Part shown: positions 26,317 through 35,542 of the stretch, one piece after another
How the letters are laid out: each line of letters begins with the position of its first letter
Position numbering within the stretch: the stretch's first letter is position 1
Source: Sphingomonas sp. NFR04
GTDB taxonomy: Bacteria > Pseudomonadota > Alphaproteobacteria > Sphingomonadales > Sphingomonadaceae
Length of the DNA stretch: 64,000 nucleotides
Assembly (NCBI RefSeq): GCF_900114095.1
Contig: NZ_FORV01000005.1
Span: forward strand, 280,741 to 344,740
Direction of reading: 5' to 3'
Translations under genes and position numbers: made by a program
The notes under the pieces: model-generated
What the model was told of the DNA's origin: nothing
The model's input: only the letters and a program-made list of their open reading frames with translations
The model's database searches: none

Positions 26317-26738
26317 TCACGCAGCTCGTCGATGCGATGCTTTCCCTCACCGCCCTGATGGAGGAGGAGAGCGAACGTTTGGCCCGCACGCCCTACATCC
26401 GCGAACTCGGCGAAATCGCCGATGCCAAATTGCGGCTCGCCGGCCGCATCGAAGCGGAAGTCGCGCGGCTGAAGCGCGAGAATCCGGAAGACTGGCTGGA
26501 GACGCTGGAGCCGGAAGCGCGTGAGCAATTGTCTGAAGCAAGCCGCGCATTGCGCGACGCTTCGGTCGTCAACTCGCGAATACTTTCGCGCCAGATCGAA
26601 TTGTCGGCCGAAATGATGGCAGCTATTGCTTCGGAGGCGCAGCGTCTTACCGGCAGCCGCAGCACGACCTATAGCGCATGCGGCGGGCTGTACGGCATGG
26701 ATGCGCCCGCGCCGATCTCCGTAAATGCACGTTTGTGA
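26313..26738 (+). CDS. FlgN-like flagellar chaperone
   Basis: 141 residues, ATGA overlap with flgJ. It is a long helical protein with FlgN-like spacing: an N-terminal helix with LSLTALMEEESERLAR, a central DAKLRLAGRIEAEVARLKRE and a C-terminal helix before YSACGGLYGMDAPAPISVN. FlgN chaperones the hook-filament junction proteins FlgK and FlgL, which are not in this window. Assignment rests on helix pattern and position after flgJ. Confidence 0.7.
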   Translation: MITQLVDAMLSLTALMEEESERLARTPYIRELGEIADAKLRLAGRIEAEVARLKRENPEDWLETLEPEAREQLSEASRALRDASVVNSRILSRQIELSAEMMAAIASEAQRLTGSRSTTYSACGGLYGMDAPAPISVNARL

Positions 26739-27014
26739 AGGTGTTTTTGATTCGGCGCGCTCTGAAATCCACGCTGCGGCGCGGAATATTTCTGTGCCAT
26801 TTCAGGCGCCGAACACATTGAAACACGCCAAGGTCGCCACATAAACCGTTGATCAGAAACGATTTATAAATGGTGTACTTGCGATTAACTATAGAGTGGC
26901 AAATTCTGCACGTTCCTTTATAAAGAAAAGGACAGCGCGTATGGGAAGAAGAGGGTTTCCTGCCTGAAACATCGGGCAGCTCCCAGCGGCTGTGCATGCT
27001 TTAGGGAGGTGTGG

Positions 27015-27527
27015 ATGAACAAGCTCAAGACTCTGATGATCGCGGCTGCTTCGGTGGCTGGCGCTCTTACCATGTCGGGTACCGCGCAGGCGACCACGGT
27101 CGTTTGCGTCGATTCGGCTGCAGCCGTTTGCAGCTTCGACGGCTTCGGCGGTGGCTGGAACAACGTGAAGGTCGCCAAGAAGACGACCGCCACCCAGTCG
27201 TTCGCGCTGACGATCAACGCGCCGGGCGTCCTGCACGTCAGCATCTCGTCCTTCTATCTGGACCTGATCAGCCTCTCGTTCGGCGGCGTCACGCTGACCG
27301 GCATCGAAAAGGGCGAGGTCTATTCGTTCGCGGTCATCCCGTCGAAGACGCCGCAGCTGCTGACGGTGGTGATGAAGAACACCAAGACCAAGGACTATGG
27401 CTACAGCTCGCAGCTGGACTTCGCACCGGTTCCCGAACCGGCCGCGTGGGGCCTGATGATCGCCGGCTTCGGCATGGCGGGTGGCGCGCTGCGTCGCCGC
27501 CGCACCGCGCGCCTCGCGATCGCCTGA
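27015..27527 (+). CDS. Secreted PEPxxWA-CTERM protein
   Basis: 170 residues from the ATG at 27015, with GGGAGG 5 bases upstream. The signal peptide ends TAQA. The mature part is a small beta-rich domain with two cysteines near its start. The tail PVPEPAAWGLMIAGFGMAG with RRRR after it is the PEPxxWA variant of the exosortase signal, frequent in sphingomonads. The gene stands alone, with a 276-base AT-rich upstream region and a strong terminator after it. Function unknown; surface or matrix protein is likely. Confidence 0.85.
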   Translation: MNKLKTLMIAAASVAGALTMSGTAQATTVVCVDSAAAVCSFDGFGGGWNNVKVAKKTTATQSFALTINAPGVLHVSISSFYLDLISLSFGGVTLTGIEKGEVYSFAVIPSKTPQLLTVVMKNTKTKDYGYSSQLDFAPVPEPAAWGLMIAGFGMAGGALRRRRTARLAIA

Positions 27528-27552
27528 TCGCAACGCCACGGCGTGCAAACGG

Positions 27553-27586
27553 AAAGGGCCGCGAGCGCATGCTCGCGGCCCTTTTT
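27553..27586. terminator. Hairpin terminator after the PEP-CTERM gene
   Basis: A perfect 14-base arm (AAAGGGCCGCGAGC, 27553-27566), loop GCAT and complement ending in five T. It separates the PEP-CTERM gene from the convergent flgB. Confidence 0.85.
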
Positions 27587-27612
27587 GTCGTCCGCGGCGG
27601 GCGGGTGCGGCC

Positions 27613-28029
27613 TCAGCCGCCGCTCTTGCCCAGCGCGGTCTTCAGCAGCACCATCTGCTTGCGGTAGATATTGGTCATCGCGCTGAAATCGGCCTGCACC
27701 TTGCCCATCTTGAGCAGCTGGTCTTCCAGCGTGACGTTGTTGCCGTCGGGCTTGGTCTCGGTCACGTCCTTGTCGAAGACGATCCCGCTGCCCATCGGCT
27801 GCACCGCGCCCAGATTCTTCATCGTGCCGGTCAGTTCGACACGCGGCTTGGCGATGCTGATGCCGCCGGCGCCCTGGAGCAGATCGCCGAAATTGGGCTC
27901 GGACACGTCGCGCGACTTGTAGCCGGGCGTTTCGCTGTTCGCGAGATTCTGCGCGATCACCTGCTGGCGCTGCGACAGATTCTGCATCCGCATCTGGATG
28001 GCGGAGAAGATGGTCGGCATTTCGGACAT
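27613..28029 (-). CDS. flgB: Flagellar basal-body rod protein FlgB
   Basis: 138 residues. The rod signature AQNLANSETPGYKSRDV and the C-terminal helix MTNIYRKQMVLLKTAL are typical. It forms the proximal rod. flgC and fliE, its usual partners, do not follow; the operon ends here at a terminator. It begins 3 bases after the stop of the large FlaEY-like gene and probably depends on the same promoter. Confidence 0.93.
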   Translation of the reverse strand: MSEMPTIFSAIQMRMQNLSQRQQVIAQNLANSETPGYKSRDVSEPNFGDLLQGAGGISIAKPRVELTGTMKNLGAVQPMGSGIVFDKDVTETKPDGNNVTLEDQLLKMGKVQADFSAMTNIYRKQMVLLKTALGKSGG

Positions 28030-28032
28030 GGT

Positions 28033-30825
28033 TCAGAATCCCAACAGGCTCGTGGCGGTGCTCGGGCCGGACTGCAGCCGCGACAGCGCCGCCTGGTAAT
28101 TTTTCAGCTGCGCCTGCTCGACCGCGGTGGAAGCGCCCTTCTTCCCCGATTTGGTCGTGCCGGTGCTGTCGACGATCGTCGCCTTGCCGTCATCCCAATA
28201 TAGAGAGCGATAGGCGGTCTGCGTCATCGAGATCGCATCTTTGATCTTGCCGAGTGCGGCCTTGGCATTGTCGACCGAGGCGAGGCTCAGCGCCTCGCTG
28301 AGCTCGAGCCCGTACGCGCCGCCCGGCTTCACCTTGGGCGCCGTACCCACCACGGCGGCCGCATTGGCAATACGCTGCGGCTCCAGCCCGAGCTTCGAGA
28401 GCGCATCTGCGTCGGCACTGCCGGCGAGCAGTTCCATCTCATGGCCCTGCTTCATCGAGATGCGCAACGACTGCACCCCATCGATCGTGGTGGCGGTGAC
28501 GGTGCCCTTGGAGGCGCCGATCATGCCCTGAAGGCGATCGGCGATGGTCTTCAGCGTGTCGCCCTTTTCGATCGTCACGCGGCGCACGGCGAGATTGTCT
28601 GCCTTGATCGAGAAATAGTCGCCCTCGCGCAGCGTCGTCTGGGTGGTGACCCGGTCGGACACCGTCGGGTTGAGCACGCCGCGGCCGAAGCCCAGCGCCG
28701 ACAGCGCGGTGGCGCCGCCCACATCCGCCGCGACGCGCACCGGCTCGGTCCGCGTCTGGATCTGGCCGAACTGGGTGGTCGTGCCGACCGTGCCGCTCGC
28801 CGCATCGATCTGGGTGACGAAACCGTCGACCGGGCCCCGCCGGGTTGCACCCAGGTCGCCCGTCGTGCGGCCGCCGGCATAGATCTTGTCGCCCATGAAG
28901 GCGACGCTGTCGATCTGGTCGTCCTCGCCGGTGCCGACATAGGTGGTCGACGCGGTGGAGAGGGCGGAATCGATGCGCGTCACGAAGCCGTCGCGGCCAC
29001 CGCTGAGCGCATTGGCCTGCGTGCCGGCGATCGCCGTGCTGGTGGCGCCGCCCACGGCGATGCTGCCGTCTGCTGCCACTGCCAGCGCACGGGCGTCGGC
29101 CGTGCCCAGGCTGATGCTGCCAAGGGTATTCGACAGCGAATCCGCCTGCATCTTCACCACGCTGGCCACGCCCTGGCTGGAGACGAGGGCCAGCAGATTA
29201 CCGTCCTTGTCGGTCGCCAGGCTGGTGATGGTGTCGCTGCCGCCGGTATTGATCGTGCGGCGCTCGGCGATCTTGCCGGCGGAGTCGATCCGCACCACCA
29301 TCGCATCGCCGCCATCTTCGTTGGAGACGCGACCGGCGACGAAGACCGAGCCGTCCGCGCCCACGGTCACGGCGCGGGCGGTATCGGCATCCTTGGAAAC
29401 GACCAGGGTGGAAAATTGCTCGTCGCCATTGGCGGCGTATTTCGCCACCGCCATGTCGCCGTCGGCAGTGATGCCGTTGAAGCTGCCGGTCACCGTGCCG
29501 GCGACGACCACGCTGCCGTCCTGCCCCAGCGAGACCGATGCGCCGGTCGCCGCGCCGGTGGCGCCCAGATTGCGCTGCCACACCACCTTGCCCGAGCTGT
29601 CCATCTTGGTGAGGAACAGATTGTCGTCGCCGGTGGAGAGGTTTGCGCCCAGATCGCCCTTGGTGGTGCCGACCACATAGCTGAAGCCCTGCGCGTCGGT
29701 GACGCTCGCCGCCGCCGTGGTGGTGGCATAGACGTTGCTGGTCTGGGTGGTCTGAAGCTTGACCTTGCCGTCGGCGTCCTCGACCGCGGTGGTGACATTG
29801 GTCGTCTTGCCTGCGGCGACGTTCTGCGCGGTGCCCTGGCGGTCCAGCGCCTCGATCGTCCCCATGTTGACCTTGGCATTGTCGCCCGTGGGATCGTTGA
29901 GGCGGAATATCTCGGTCGAGGTGGGCGAATCGAGCGGCGTCTGGCCGGTGGTGACGACCAGCGAATCCTTGGCGCCGACCTGGTCGAGGCTGACCTGCTC
30001 GATGCCGTCCGGCGTCTCGAGGTTCAGCCGCCACATGCCGTCGCTGGTCAGCTCCGGCTGGAAGCGGGCGTTCCACTTGCTGACCGGCTCGCCCTTGCTG
30101 TCTGTCATCACGCTGCCGTCGTCGTCATAGACGAGCACCGACTTGATCTGGGCGTTGAGCGCGTCCGCGACCGAGTTGATCGTCGGCGGCTGGGGACCGG
30201 TCGACAGGTCGACGGTGAAGCTCTGCGACTGGGTGCCGCGCTTGATGCCGACGACGAACTGTTCGTTGCCGGTAAGGCCGGGCAGCGGATCCGATGCCAT
30301 CTTCACCAGCGTCTTGCCGTTGGTCTCGTAGAGGTCGGTCGCGGCGAGCTCGCTGGTCTTGACGGTGGTGGTCGCCTTGCCGAACGCCAGCTTGACCTTG
30401 TCCGAAGGCGACGAGGCCAGATAGCTCTGCAGATCGGCCAGGCCCTTGGAGAAGGCCTTCTGATATTGCGCGCGCTGCGCGTCCGACGTGGTCTTGTCGG
30501 CGGCGCCTTCGGCAAGCACGCGCAGCTTGTCCAGCGCCTTGAACGCGGTGAAGGTGGTCTTCACGTCGTCGGGCAGCAGATTGCCGCTGCTGTCGCTGGT
30601 CGCCGGCTGGATCAGCGTTTTCGAGGCCAGGATCGAGGTGAGCTGCGACGAGGTGGCGTTGCCATCCTTGTCCTTCCAGGGCGGCGCGGTGACGGCGGTG
30701 GTGAACTGCGCCTTGGCGGTCTTCACCGCCTTGCTCTCAAAGGTCGGCAGCGCACCAATGGCCGAGAAGGCATCCTGCCCGGTCAGCACGCTTAGTCCGA
30801 TGAGATTTGCGGCTAAATTAACCAT
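28033..30825 (-). CDS. FlaEY-like large secreted flagellar protein with beta-propeller
   Basis: 930 residues, no classical signal peptide. The N-terminal 150 residues are helical. Residues about 370-690 hold repeats of the type DAQGFSYVVGTT ... LFLTKMDSSGKVVWQR, a beta-propeller of the SBBP kind. The C-terminal part (about 730-930) has a flagellin/FliD-like strand region (VTIEKGDTLKTIADRLQ, SLRISMKQG, LSKLGLE) and a terminal helix. This plan resembles the Caulobacter protein called FlaEY, a flagellar gene of unclear role. Lack of a signal suggests export by the flagellar system, an inference. It is divergent from fliG. Confidence 0.65.
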   Translation of the reverse strand: MVNLAANLIGLSVLTGQDAFSAIGALPTFESKAVKTAKAQFTTAVTAPPWKDKDGNATSSQLTSILASKTLIQPATSDSSGNLLPDDVKTTFTAFKALDKLRVLAEGAADKTTSDAQRAQYQKAFSKGLADLQSYLASSPSDKVKLAFGKATTTVKTSELAATDLYETNGKTLVKMASDPLPGLTGNEQFVVGIKRGTQSQSFTVDLSTGPQPPTINSVADALNAQIKSVLVYDDDGSVMTDSKGEPVSKWNARFQPELTSDGMWRLNLETPDGIEQVSLDQVGAKDSLVVTTGQTPLDSPTSTEIFRLNDPTGDNAKVNMGTIEALDRQGTAQNVAAGKTTNVTTAVEDADGKVKLQTTQTSNVYATTTAAASVTDAQGFSYVVGTTKGDLGANLSTGDDNLFLTKMDSSGKVVWQRNLGATGAATGASVSLGQDGSVVVAGTVTGSFNGITADGDMAVAKYAANGDEQFSTLVVSKDADTARAVTVGADGSVFVAGRVSNEDGGDAMVVRIDSAGKIAERRTINTGGSDTITSLATDKDGNLLALVSSQGVASVVKMQADSLSNTLGSISLGTADARALAVAADGSIAVGGATSTAIAGTQANALSGGRDGFVTRIDSALSTASTTYVGTGEDDQIDSVAFMGDKIYAGGRTTGDLGATRRGPVDGFVTQIDAASGTVGTTTQFGQIQTRTEPVRVAADVGGATALSALGFGRGVLNPTVSDRVTTQTTLREGDYFSIKADNLAVRRVTIEKGDTLKTIADRLQGMIGASKGTVTATTIDGVQSLRISMKQGHEMELLAGSADADALSKLGLEPQRIANAAAVVGTAPKVKPGGAYGLELSEALSLASVDNAKAALGKIKDAISMTQTAYRSLYWDDGKATIVDSTGTTKSGKKGASTAVEQAQLKNYQAALSRLQSGPSTATSLLGF

Positions 30826-30855
30826 GATCCGATCCGTCCCTTCCCCATTTACTTT

Positions 30856-30862
30856 CTATAAT
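30856..30862 (+). promoter_or_regulatory. CTATAAT promoter element of fliG-fliH
   Basis: TTTCTATAATAGAGG lies 55 bases before fliG. Twelve of its bases recur in the same order before fliL (TTCTATAATAGAGG). The element is almost symmetric, so it might also serve the divergent FlaEY-like gene. Confidence 0.6.
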
Positions 30863-30916
30863 AGAGGAGAGCGCGGCCTTGCGGGTGCGCGCGGACCATT
30901 TTCTGCAGGGATGAGC

Positions 30917-31951
30917 ATGGCTTCTGTCGCCACGGTGGGTGAACCGCCCGAACTGAAGAAATTCACCGGACCGCAGCGTGCGGCCGCGCTGATGCTCGCG
31001 CTCGGCAAGGAACATGGCGCCCCGATCTGGGACCAGCTCTCCACCGACGAGATCAAGGAGCTTTCCTCGACCATCTCCAGCCTGGGGCGCATCCCCAGCG
31101 TCGTGGTCGAATATCTGCTCGTCCAGTTCACCGGCGAAGTGGCGAGCATGGCCTCGCTCCACGGCAGCTACGAAACCACCGAACGCCTGCTCGCCGGCAT
31201 CCTGCCGAACGACAAAGTGAAGGAGATCATGGAGGATATCCGTGGTCCCTCGGGCCGGACGATGTGGGACAAGCTGTCCAACGTCTCCGAGACGGTGCTG
31301 GCCGGCGCGCTCAAGCAGGAATATCCGCAGACCGTCGCGGTCATCCTCTCCAAGCTGCGCCCGGACCATGCCGCGCGCGTGCTCGCCGAGCTGCCGCGCG
31401 ACTTCGCGGTGGACGTGATCATGCGCATGCTGCGGATGGACACGGTGCAGAAGGAAGTGATCAACCAGGTCGAGCAGACGCTGAAGACCGAGTTCATGAC
31501 CAACCTCTCCCGCTCGCAGAAGCGCGATCCGCACGAGAGCATGGCCGAGCTGTTCAACTCGCTCGACCGCTCGACCGAGGAAGCGATGCTCACCGCGCTC
31601 GATGCCAAGGCGCCCGAAAGCGCCGAACGCATCCGCGCGCTGATGTTCACCTTCGAGGACCTCGCCAACCTGCTGCCGCCGGCGATCGCCTCGATCGTCC
31701 GCAATGCCGACAAGCGCGAGATGGCGCTGGCGCTGAAGGGTGCCCCGGAACAGCTGAAGACGATGTTCTTCAACGCGATGACCGAGCGCGCCGCCAAGCT
31801 GATGCGCGAGGACATGGCGGGCATGGGCCCGGTGCGTGCCCGCGATTGCGAAGAGGCCCAGTCGAGCCTCGTCCGCCTGGCCAAGGACCTTGCCGATCGC
31901 GGCGAGATCCTGCTGGTCGATCCCAAGTCCGACGACGCGATGATTATCTGA
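30917..31951 (+). CDS. fliG: Flagellar motor switch protein FliG
   Basis: 344 residues from the ATG at 30917, with AGGG 6 bases upstream; an ATG at 30911 abuts that site. FliG blocks are FTGPQRAAALMLALG, EYPQTVAVILSKLRPDHAARVL and the C-terminal torque region with IRALMFTFEDL and DKREMALALKG, which holds charged residues facing MotA. It forms the rotor ring. fliH follows. fliF, its usual partner and upstream gene, is 4 kb away beyond an insertion. Confidence 0.95.
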   Translation: MASVATVGEPPELKKFTGPQRAAALMLALGKEHGAPIWDQLSTDEIKELSSTISSLGRIPSVVVEYLLVQFTGEVASMASLHGSYETTERLLAGILPNDKVKEIMEDIRGPSGRTMWDKLSNVSETVLAGALKQEYPQTVAVILSKLRPDHAARVLAELPRDFAVDVIMRMLRMDTVQKEVINQVEQTLKTEFMTNLSRSQKRDPHESMAELFNSLDRSTEEAMLTALDAKAPESAERIRALMFTFEDLANLLPPAIASIVRNADKREMALALKGAPEQLKTMFFNAMTERAAKLMREDMAGMGPVRARDCEEAQSSLVRLAKDLADRGEILLVDPKSDDAMII

Positions 31952-31964
31952 GGAGCATGGCAGC

Positions 31965-32612
31965 ATGAGCATCCATGTCGAACGTTTCGCCTTCGACCGC
32001 GTCTTCTCGGCGCCGATCCCCGACAAGAAGCTGGTCAACGAGGACGCGCTGATCGAGCTGGCCGCGCTGCGCGCCGAGCTCGCGCTGCTCAAGGCCGACC
32101 AGCAGGCGGTGATCGATCGCGCCCGCGCCGAAGGCTTCGAGGCCGGGCTTGCCCAGGCGCGGGCCGAGCGCGAGGTCGCCCTGCTCAGCGCGGTCGACGC
32201 GCTGCACGCCGGTATCGAAGTGATCGACGCCCAGTTCACCGAAATCACCGAGCGGGTGACCAGCGAAGCGACCGAAGTCGCGCTCGCCGCCGCCGACCAT
32301 ATCGCCGCGCGCGCGATCGAGCGTGCGCCCGGCGAGGCGATCGACGCGGCGATCGGTCGCGTGCTCGGCCAGGTCGCGCGCGGCACCGAGCTGCAGGTGC
32401 GCGTCCACCCCGATCTTGTCGACGACATCGAAGCCAAGATCGCCGACCGCCAGTCCAAGGATCGCCGCAAGCTGAGCCTCACCGTCGCCCCCGACGCGAC
32501 GCTGGCCATGGGCGATGCGCTGATCAACTGGGACGAGGGCGGCCTCGCGCTCAACGCCCAGCAACGTCGCGAGGCGATCACCGCCGAGCTGGAGAGCCTG
32601 CTGCTCCACTGA
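31965..32612 (+). CDS. fliH: Flagellar export regulator FliH
   Basis: 215 residues. It has an N-terminal basic/aromatic patch (VERFAFDRVF), a long coiled coil and the C-terminal domain with VRVHPDLVDDIEAKI and ALINWDEGGL, as in FliH and the V-ATPase E subunit. In the cytoplasm it holds the FliI ATPase and docks it at FlhA/FliN. fliI is not found in this window. It lies 13 bases after fliG. Confidence 0.85.
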   Translation: MSIHVERFAFDRVFSAPIPDKKLVNEDALIELAALRAELALLKADQQAVIDRARAEGFEAGLAQARAEREVALLSAVDALHAGIEVIDAQFTEITERVTSEATEVALAAADHIAARAIERAPGEAIDAAIGRVLGQVARGTELQVRVHPDLVDDIEAKIADRQSKDRRKLSLTVAPDATLAMGDALINWDEGGLALNAQQRREAITAELESLLLH

Positions 32613-32669
32613 GGACCATGTCGCGCGTTCTCCCGACCAAAGGAGAATCACGCGCCACCCCAAACACTC

Positions 32670-32697
32670 CGTCATCCCCGCGCAGGCGGGGATGACG
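32670..32697. repeat. REP-like palindrome
   Basis: Arms of 12 bases (CGTCATCCCCGC and its complement) around a GCAG loop. Related palindromes lie at 44794-44820 and 44861-44888. It stands between fliH and the three non-flagellar genes and may mark the insertion edge, or simply act as an mRNA end stabiliser. Confidence 0.7.
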
Positions 32698-32770
32698 GCG
32701 TAGGAGATTGAGCGGAACGGCAAATCGGGCGGACGGTTGAGCTCCTTCGAACCTTCGAAGGAAATCAGCC

Positions 32771-33865
32771 ATGCCGCAGCCCGTCCGTTTCTCGCCGTCC
32801 GTCGAACAGCCCCAGCCCGACGAGGCGGAGACGATCGCCGGGCTGAAGCAACAGTTCGAGAAGATCCTCGACACCACCTCCGAAGACTATCAGCACGCGG
32901 TCCGCTCAGTGCATGCCAAGGGCCATGGCCTCGCGCGCGGAACCTTTACGGTCGCCGACAATCTGCCGCCCGAGCTGGCACAGGGCCTGTTCGCGACGCC
33001 GGGGAGCCATGAAGCGATCCTGCGTTTCTCCACCAATGCCGGCGACATCCTCGATGATTCGATCCGCCTGCCGCGCGGCGTGGCATTGAAGGTGCTCGGC
33101 GTCGAAGGCGAACGCCTGCCGGGCAGCGAGGGCGACACGACGCAGGACTTCGTGATGGTCAACGCGCCGGCCTTTGCAGCACCCGATGCCAAGAAATTCC
33201 TCGGCAATCTCAAGCTGCTCGCCGGCACCACCGACAAGGCGGAGGGCGCCAAGAAGCTGCTGTCCGCCGTGCTGCGCAGCTTCGAGGCGGCGATCGAGGC
33301 GGTCGGCGGCAAGTCGGCGCTGCTGAGCAGCCTCGGCGGTGCCAAGCCCGTGCATCCGCTGGGCGCGACCTATTACAGCCAGACGCCCTATCGCTATGGC
33401 GAGTACATCGCCAAGTTCCAGCTGGTGCCGGTCTCGGGCATCAAGGACTTCGCCGACGAGACGATCAACGCCACCGGCCGCCCGGACGCGATCCGCGAGG
33501 CGGTGAACGAGCTGCTCGTCGAGCAGGGCGGCACCTGGGAGCTGCGCGTGCAGCTGTGCACCGATCTCGAGAAAATGCCGGTCGAGGATGCGTCGGTCGT
33601 GTGGGACGAGGACGAAAGCCCCTATCGCACCGTCGCGACGCTGCAGGTCGCGCCGCAGGCGGGCTGGGTCTATGGCGAGAGCGACCGGATCGAGGACCGG
33701 CTGTCCTTCGCGCCCTGGCACGGCCTCGCCGCGCACCAGCCGCTCGGCGGCGTCAACCGGGCGCGCAAGGAGCCCTATAAGTTCTCCGCCGACTATCGCG
33801 GACGGTTCAACGGCTGCCCGATGCACGAGCCGCGGGCGCTCGACGAACTGAACGTCGAAGCCTGA
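32771..33865 (+). CDS. Catalase-like haem protein (SrpA type)
   Basis: 364 residues, AAGGA upstream of the ATG. It is the small catalase fold: distal histidine in SVHAKGHG, asparagine in FVMVNAP, the FSTNAGD strand and a C-terminal EPYKFSADYRGR region near where the proximal tyrosine is expected. Members of this short family are found as periplasmic or cytoplasmic peroxidases, often without strong catalase activity. No signal peptide is visible. It is the first of three non-flagellar genes between fliH and fliF. Confidence 0.85.
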   Translation: MPQPVRFSPSVEQPQPDEAETIAGLKQQFEKILDTTSEDYQHAVRSVHAKGHGLARGTFTVADNLPPELAQGLFATPGSHEAILRFSTNAGDILDDSIRLPRGVALKVLGVEGERLPGSEGDTTQDFVMVNAPAFAAPDAKKFLGNLKLLAGTTDKAEGAKKLLSAVLRSFEAAIEAVGGKSALLSSLGGAKPVHPLGATYYSQTPYRYGEYIAKFQLVPVSGIKDFADETINATGRPDAIREAVNELLVEQGGTWELRVQLCTDLEKMPVEDASVVWDEDESPYRTVATLQVAPQAGWVYGESDRIEDRLSFAPWHGLAAHQPLGGVNRARKEPYKFSADYRGRFNGCPMHEPRALDELNVEA

Positions 33866-33872
33866 CCGGCGC

Positions 33873-33894
33873 GGGGCCGCCCGGCGGCGGCCCC
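33873..33894. terminator. GC-rich hairpin between convergent genes
   Basis: Arms GGGGCCGC and its complement around a 6-base loop, between the catalase-like and lipoprotein genes. There is no T run, so its terminator role is uncertain. Confidence 0.4.
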
Positions 33895-33907
33895 TCCCCG
33901 CGCGCGA

Positions 33908-35542
33908 TCAGCTCTGGTGCGGATCGCGCGGATGTTCCGGCCGGGCAGGACGGGGCGGCTGCTGCGGATGCGGCCGCGCCTGTTCGGTCCGCGCAGCCGC
34001 CTGCGCGCGCTGCTGCTGGGCCACCTGCACCCGCGCCTGCGCCTGACGCTGCTCGGCCTGCGCGCGCGCCGCCTGCTGCTGGCGATCGCGTGCCTGTGCC
34101 TGTTGCTGCGCCTGCTGGCGCTGGGCCGCCTGTTGGCGCGCACGTTGTTGCGCCTGCTGCTGGGCCTGTTGACGCTGCGCGGTCTGCACACGGGCCTGCT
34201 GCGCCTGACGCTGGCGCTGCGCCGCCGCTTCGCGCGCCTGTTGCTGGGCCTGCTGGTGTTGCTGCGCGCGCTGCGCAGCCGCCTGCCGGACACGCTGCTG
34301 CTCGGCCGCCTGCTGGCGGATCCGCTGCTGGGCAGCCTGTTGCGCCCGTGCCTGTGCGACGCGCTGCTGCGCCTGGCGCTGGGCGAGCTGCTGTTGCTGC
34401 TGCGCCTGGCGCTGCCGGGCCTGCTGTTCGGCGAGCTGGCGCTGCTGCGCCTGCAGGTTCGCACGCTGCTGCGCCTGCTGCTGCTGGGCGAAGCGCTGCT
34501 GCGCCTGTGCCTGCGCCTGGCGCTGCGCCGCCGCCTGCTGGGCCTGGCGCTGCGCCGCCTGCTGCTGGGCGATCTGCTGGGCGCGGACCTGCTGCTCGCG
34601 GCGCTGGGCTTCGGCCTGACGGTTCCCGCCGAACCAGTTGGGAATCCAGCCGCGCTGCTGCGGCGGCGCCGGCGGCACATAGGCGACCGGCTGCGGCGCC
34701 GGTGAGCGGAAGCCCTGGCGCTGCCACGCCGCGAAACGCTGTGCGGCAAAGGCGCGGCGCTGGCGCTCCTGCTGCCACACGGCCTGCTCCTGCGCCGCAT
34801 GCGCCTGGCGATAAGCCTGCCATTCGGCCTGGCGCGCCTGCGCCTCGGCCCATTGCGCATTGGCGGCGGCGATCTCCGCGCGTCGCGCCGCCCAGTTGGC
34901 CGCGACCACGCCGCGATGCTCGCGCTGCGCCGACAGCTGGTAGAGATATTCCCCGCGGTCATAATAGCGCGAGGCGGTGTCGGCGCGGCCATAATAGGCG
35001 TTGGCCGGCAGCAGGTCGCCGCCCGCGTCATAGACCGCGACGAGATCGTCGCCCGAATAGGCATAGCTATAGTCGGGATCGCGGACGAGATAGGGCTGGT
35101 CCGCCCCGGCCTGGTAGTAATAATAGCGATAGCCGCCATCGACGGGCTCGGCATAGCGGCGGTCGCCGACGCTGGTCTGCCACACCCAGGGCGAGACGCG
35201 GCCGTCGTCATAGGCATAATCGGGCGGTGCATCGCCGATCGCATCGGCCACGCCCTGGGCGCGATCGAGATAGGCATAGGCGTCGCTGCGCCGCGCGACC
35301 TGCGCCACGCGCACCCGCCGCGTCGCGGGCAGCGCCTCGGCCGCCGGGGCCGTCGCGAGCGACGTCGCGGCGCCCGCCTGCAGCGGCACCGCCGCCGGCA
35401 GCGCCGGCAGCGCGCCCGCCATGTTGCCCATCGCCGCGTTGCTATCCGCCTGCTGCACCGGGCTTGCCGGATTGCAGCCGGCCAGCGCCAGCGCGATCAA
35501 GCTCGCCGAAAGCATGGCGGGGCGTTTCCAGAGATCGGACAT
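33908..35542 (-). CDS. Gln/Ala/Arg-rich low-complexity lipoprotein
   Basis: 544 residues. The lipobox is LALAGC. The first half after it is a Tyr/Asp-rich globular stretch (about residues 85-220, with YRYYYYQAGADQPYLV). From about 320 to 530 the sequence is almost only Gln, Ala and Arg in irregular repeats, expected to form a long helix or remain disordered. No family is recognised. The repeat DNA is prone to length change and could vary between strains. It may span the periplasm or bind polyanions, which is a guess. Confidence 0.75.
   Translation of the reverse strand: MSDLWKRPAMLSASLIALALAGCNPASPVQQADSNAAMGNMAGALPALPAAVPLQAGAATSLATAPAAEALPATRRVRVAQVARRSDAYAYLDRAQGVADAIGDAPPDYAYDDGRVSPWVWQTSVGDRRYAEPVDGGYRYYYYQAGADQPYLVRDPDYSYAYSGDDLVAVYDAGGDLLPANAYYGRADTASRYYDRGEYLYQLSAQREHRGVVAANWAARRAEIAAANAQWAEAQARQAEWQAYRQAHAAQEQAVWQQERQRRAFAAQRFAAWQRQGFRSPAPQPVAYVPPAPPQQRGWIPNWFGGNRQAEAQRREQQVRAQQIAQQQAAQRQAQQAAAQRQAQAQAQQRFAQQQQAQQRANLQAQQRQLAEQQARQRQAQQQQQLAQRQAQQRVAQARAQQAAQQRIRQQAAEQQRVRQAAAQRAQQHQQAQQQAREAAAQRQRQAQQARVQTAQRQQAQQQAQQRARQQAAQRQQAQQQAQARDRQQQAARAQAEQRQAQARVQVAQQQRAQAAARTEQARPHPQQPPRPARPEHPRDPHQS

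Noticed and set aside
28441..30795. Long + strand reading frame of 784 codons
   Set aside because: It is antisense to the FlaEY-like gene, composed of His/Asp/Arg/Ala-rich sequence typical of shadows in GC-rich genes, and has no ribosome site or family features.
34000..34600. Tandem repeat or CRISPR array
   Set aside because: The periodic look comes from CTG/CGC codons of the Gln/Ala-rich lipoprotein; there are no regular repeat-spacer units.
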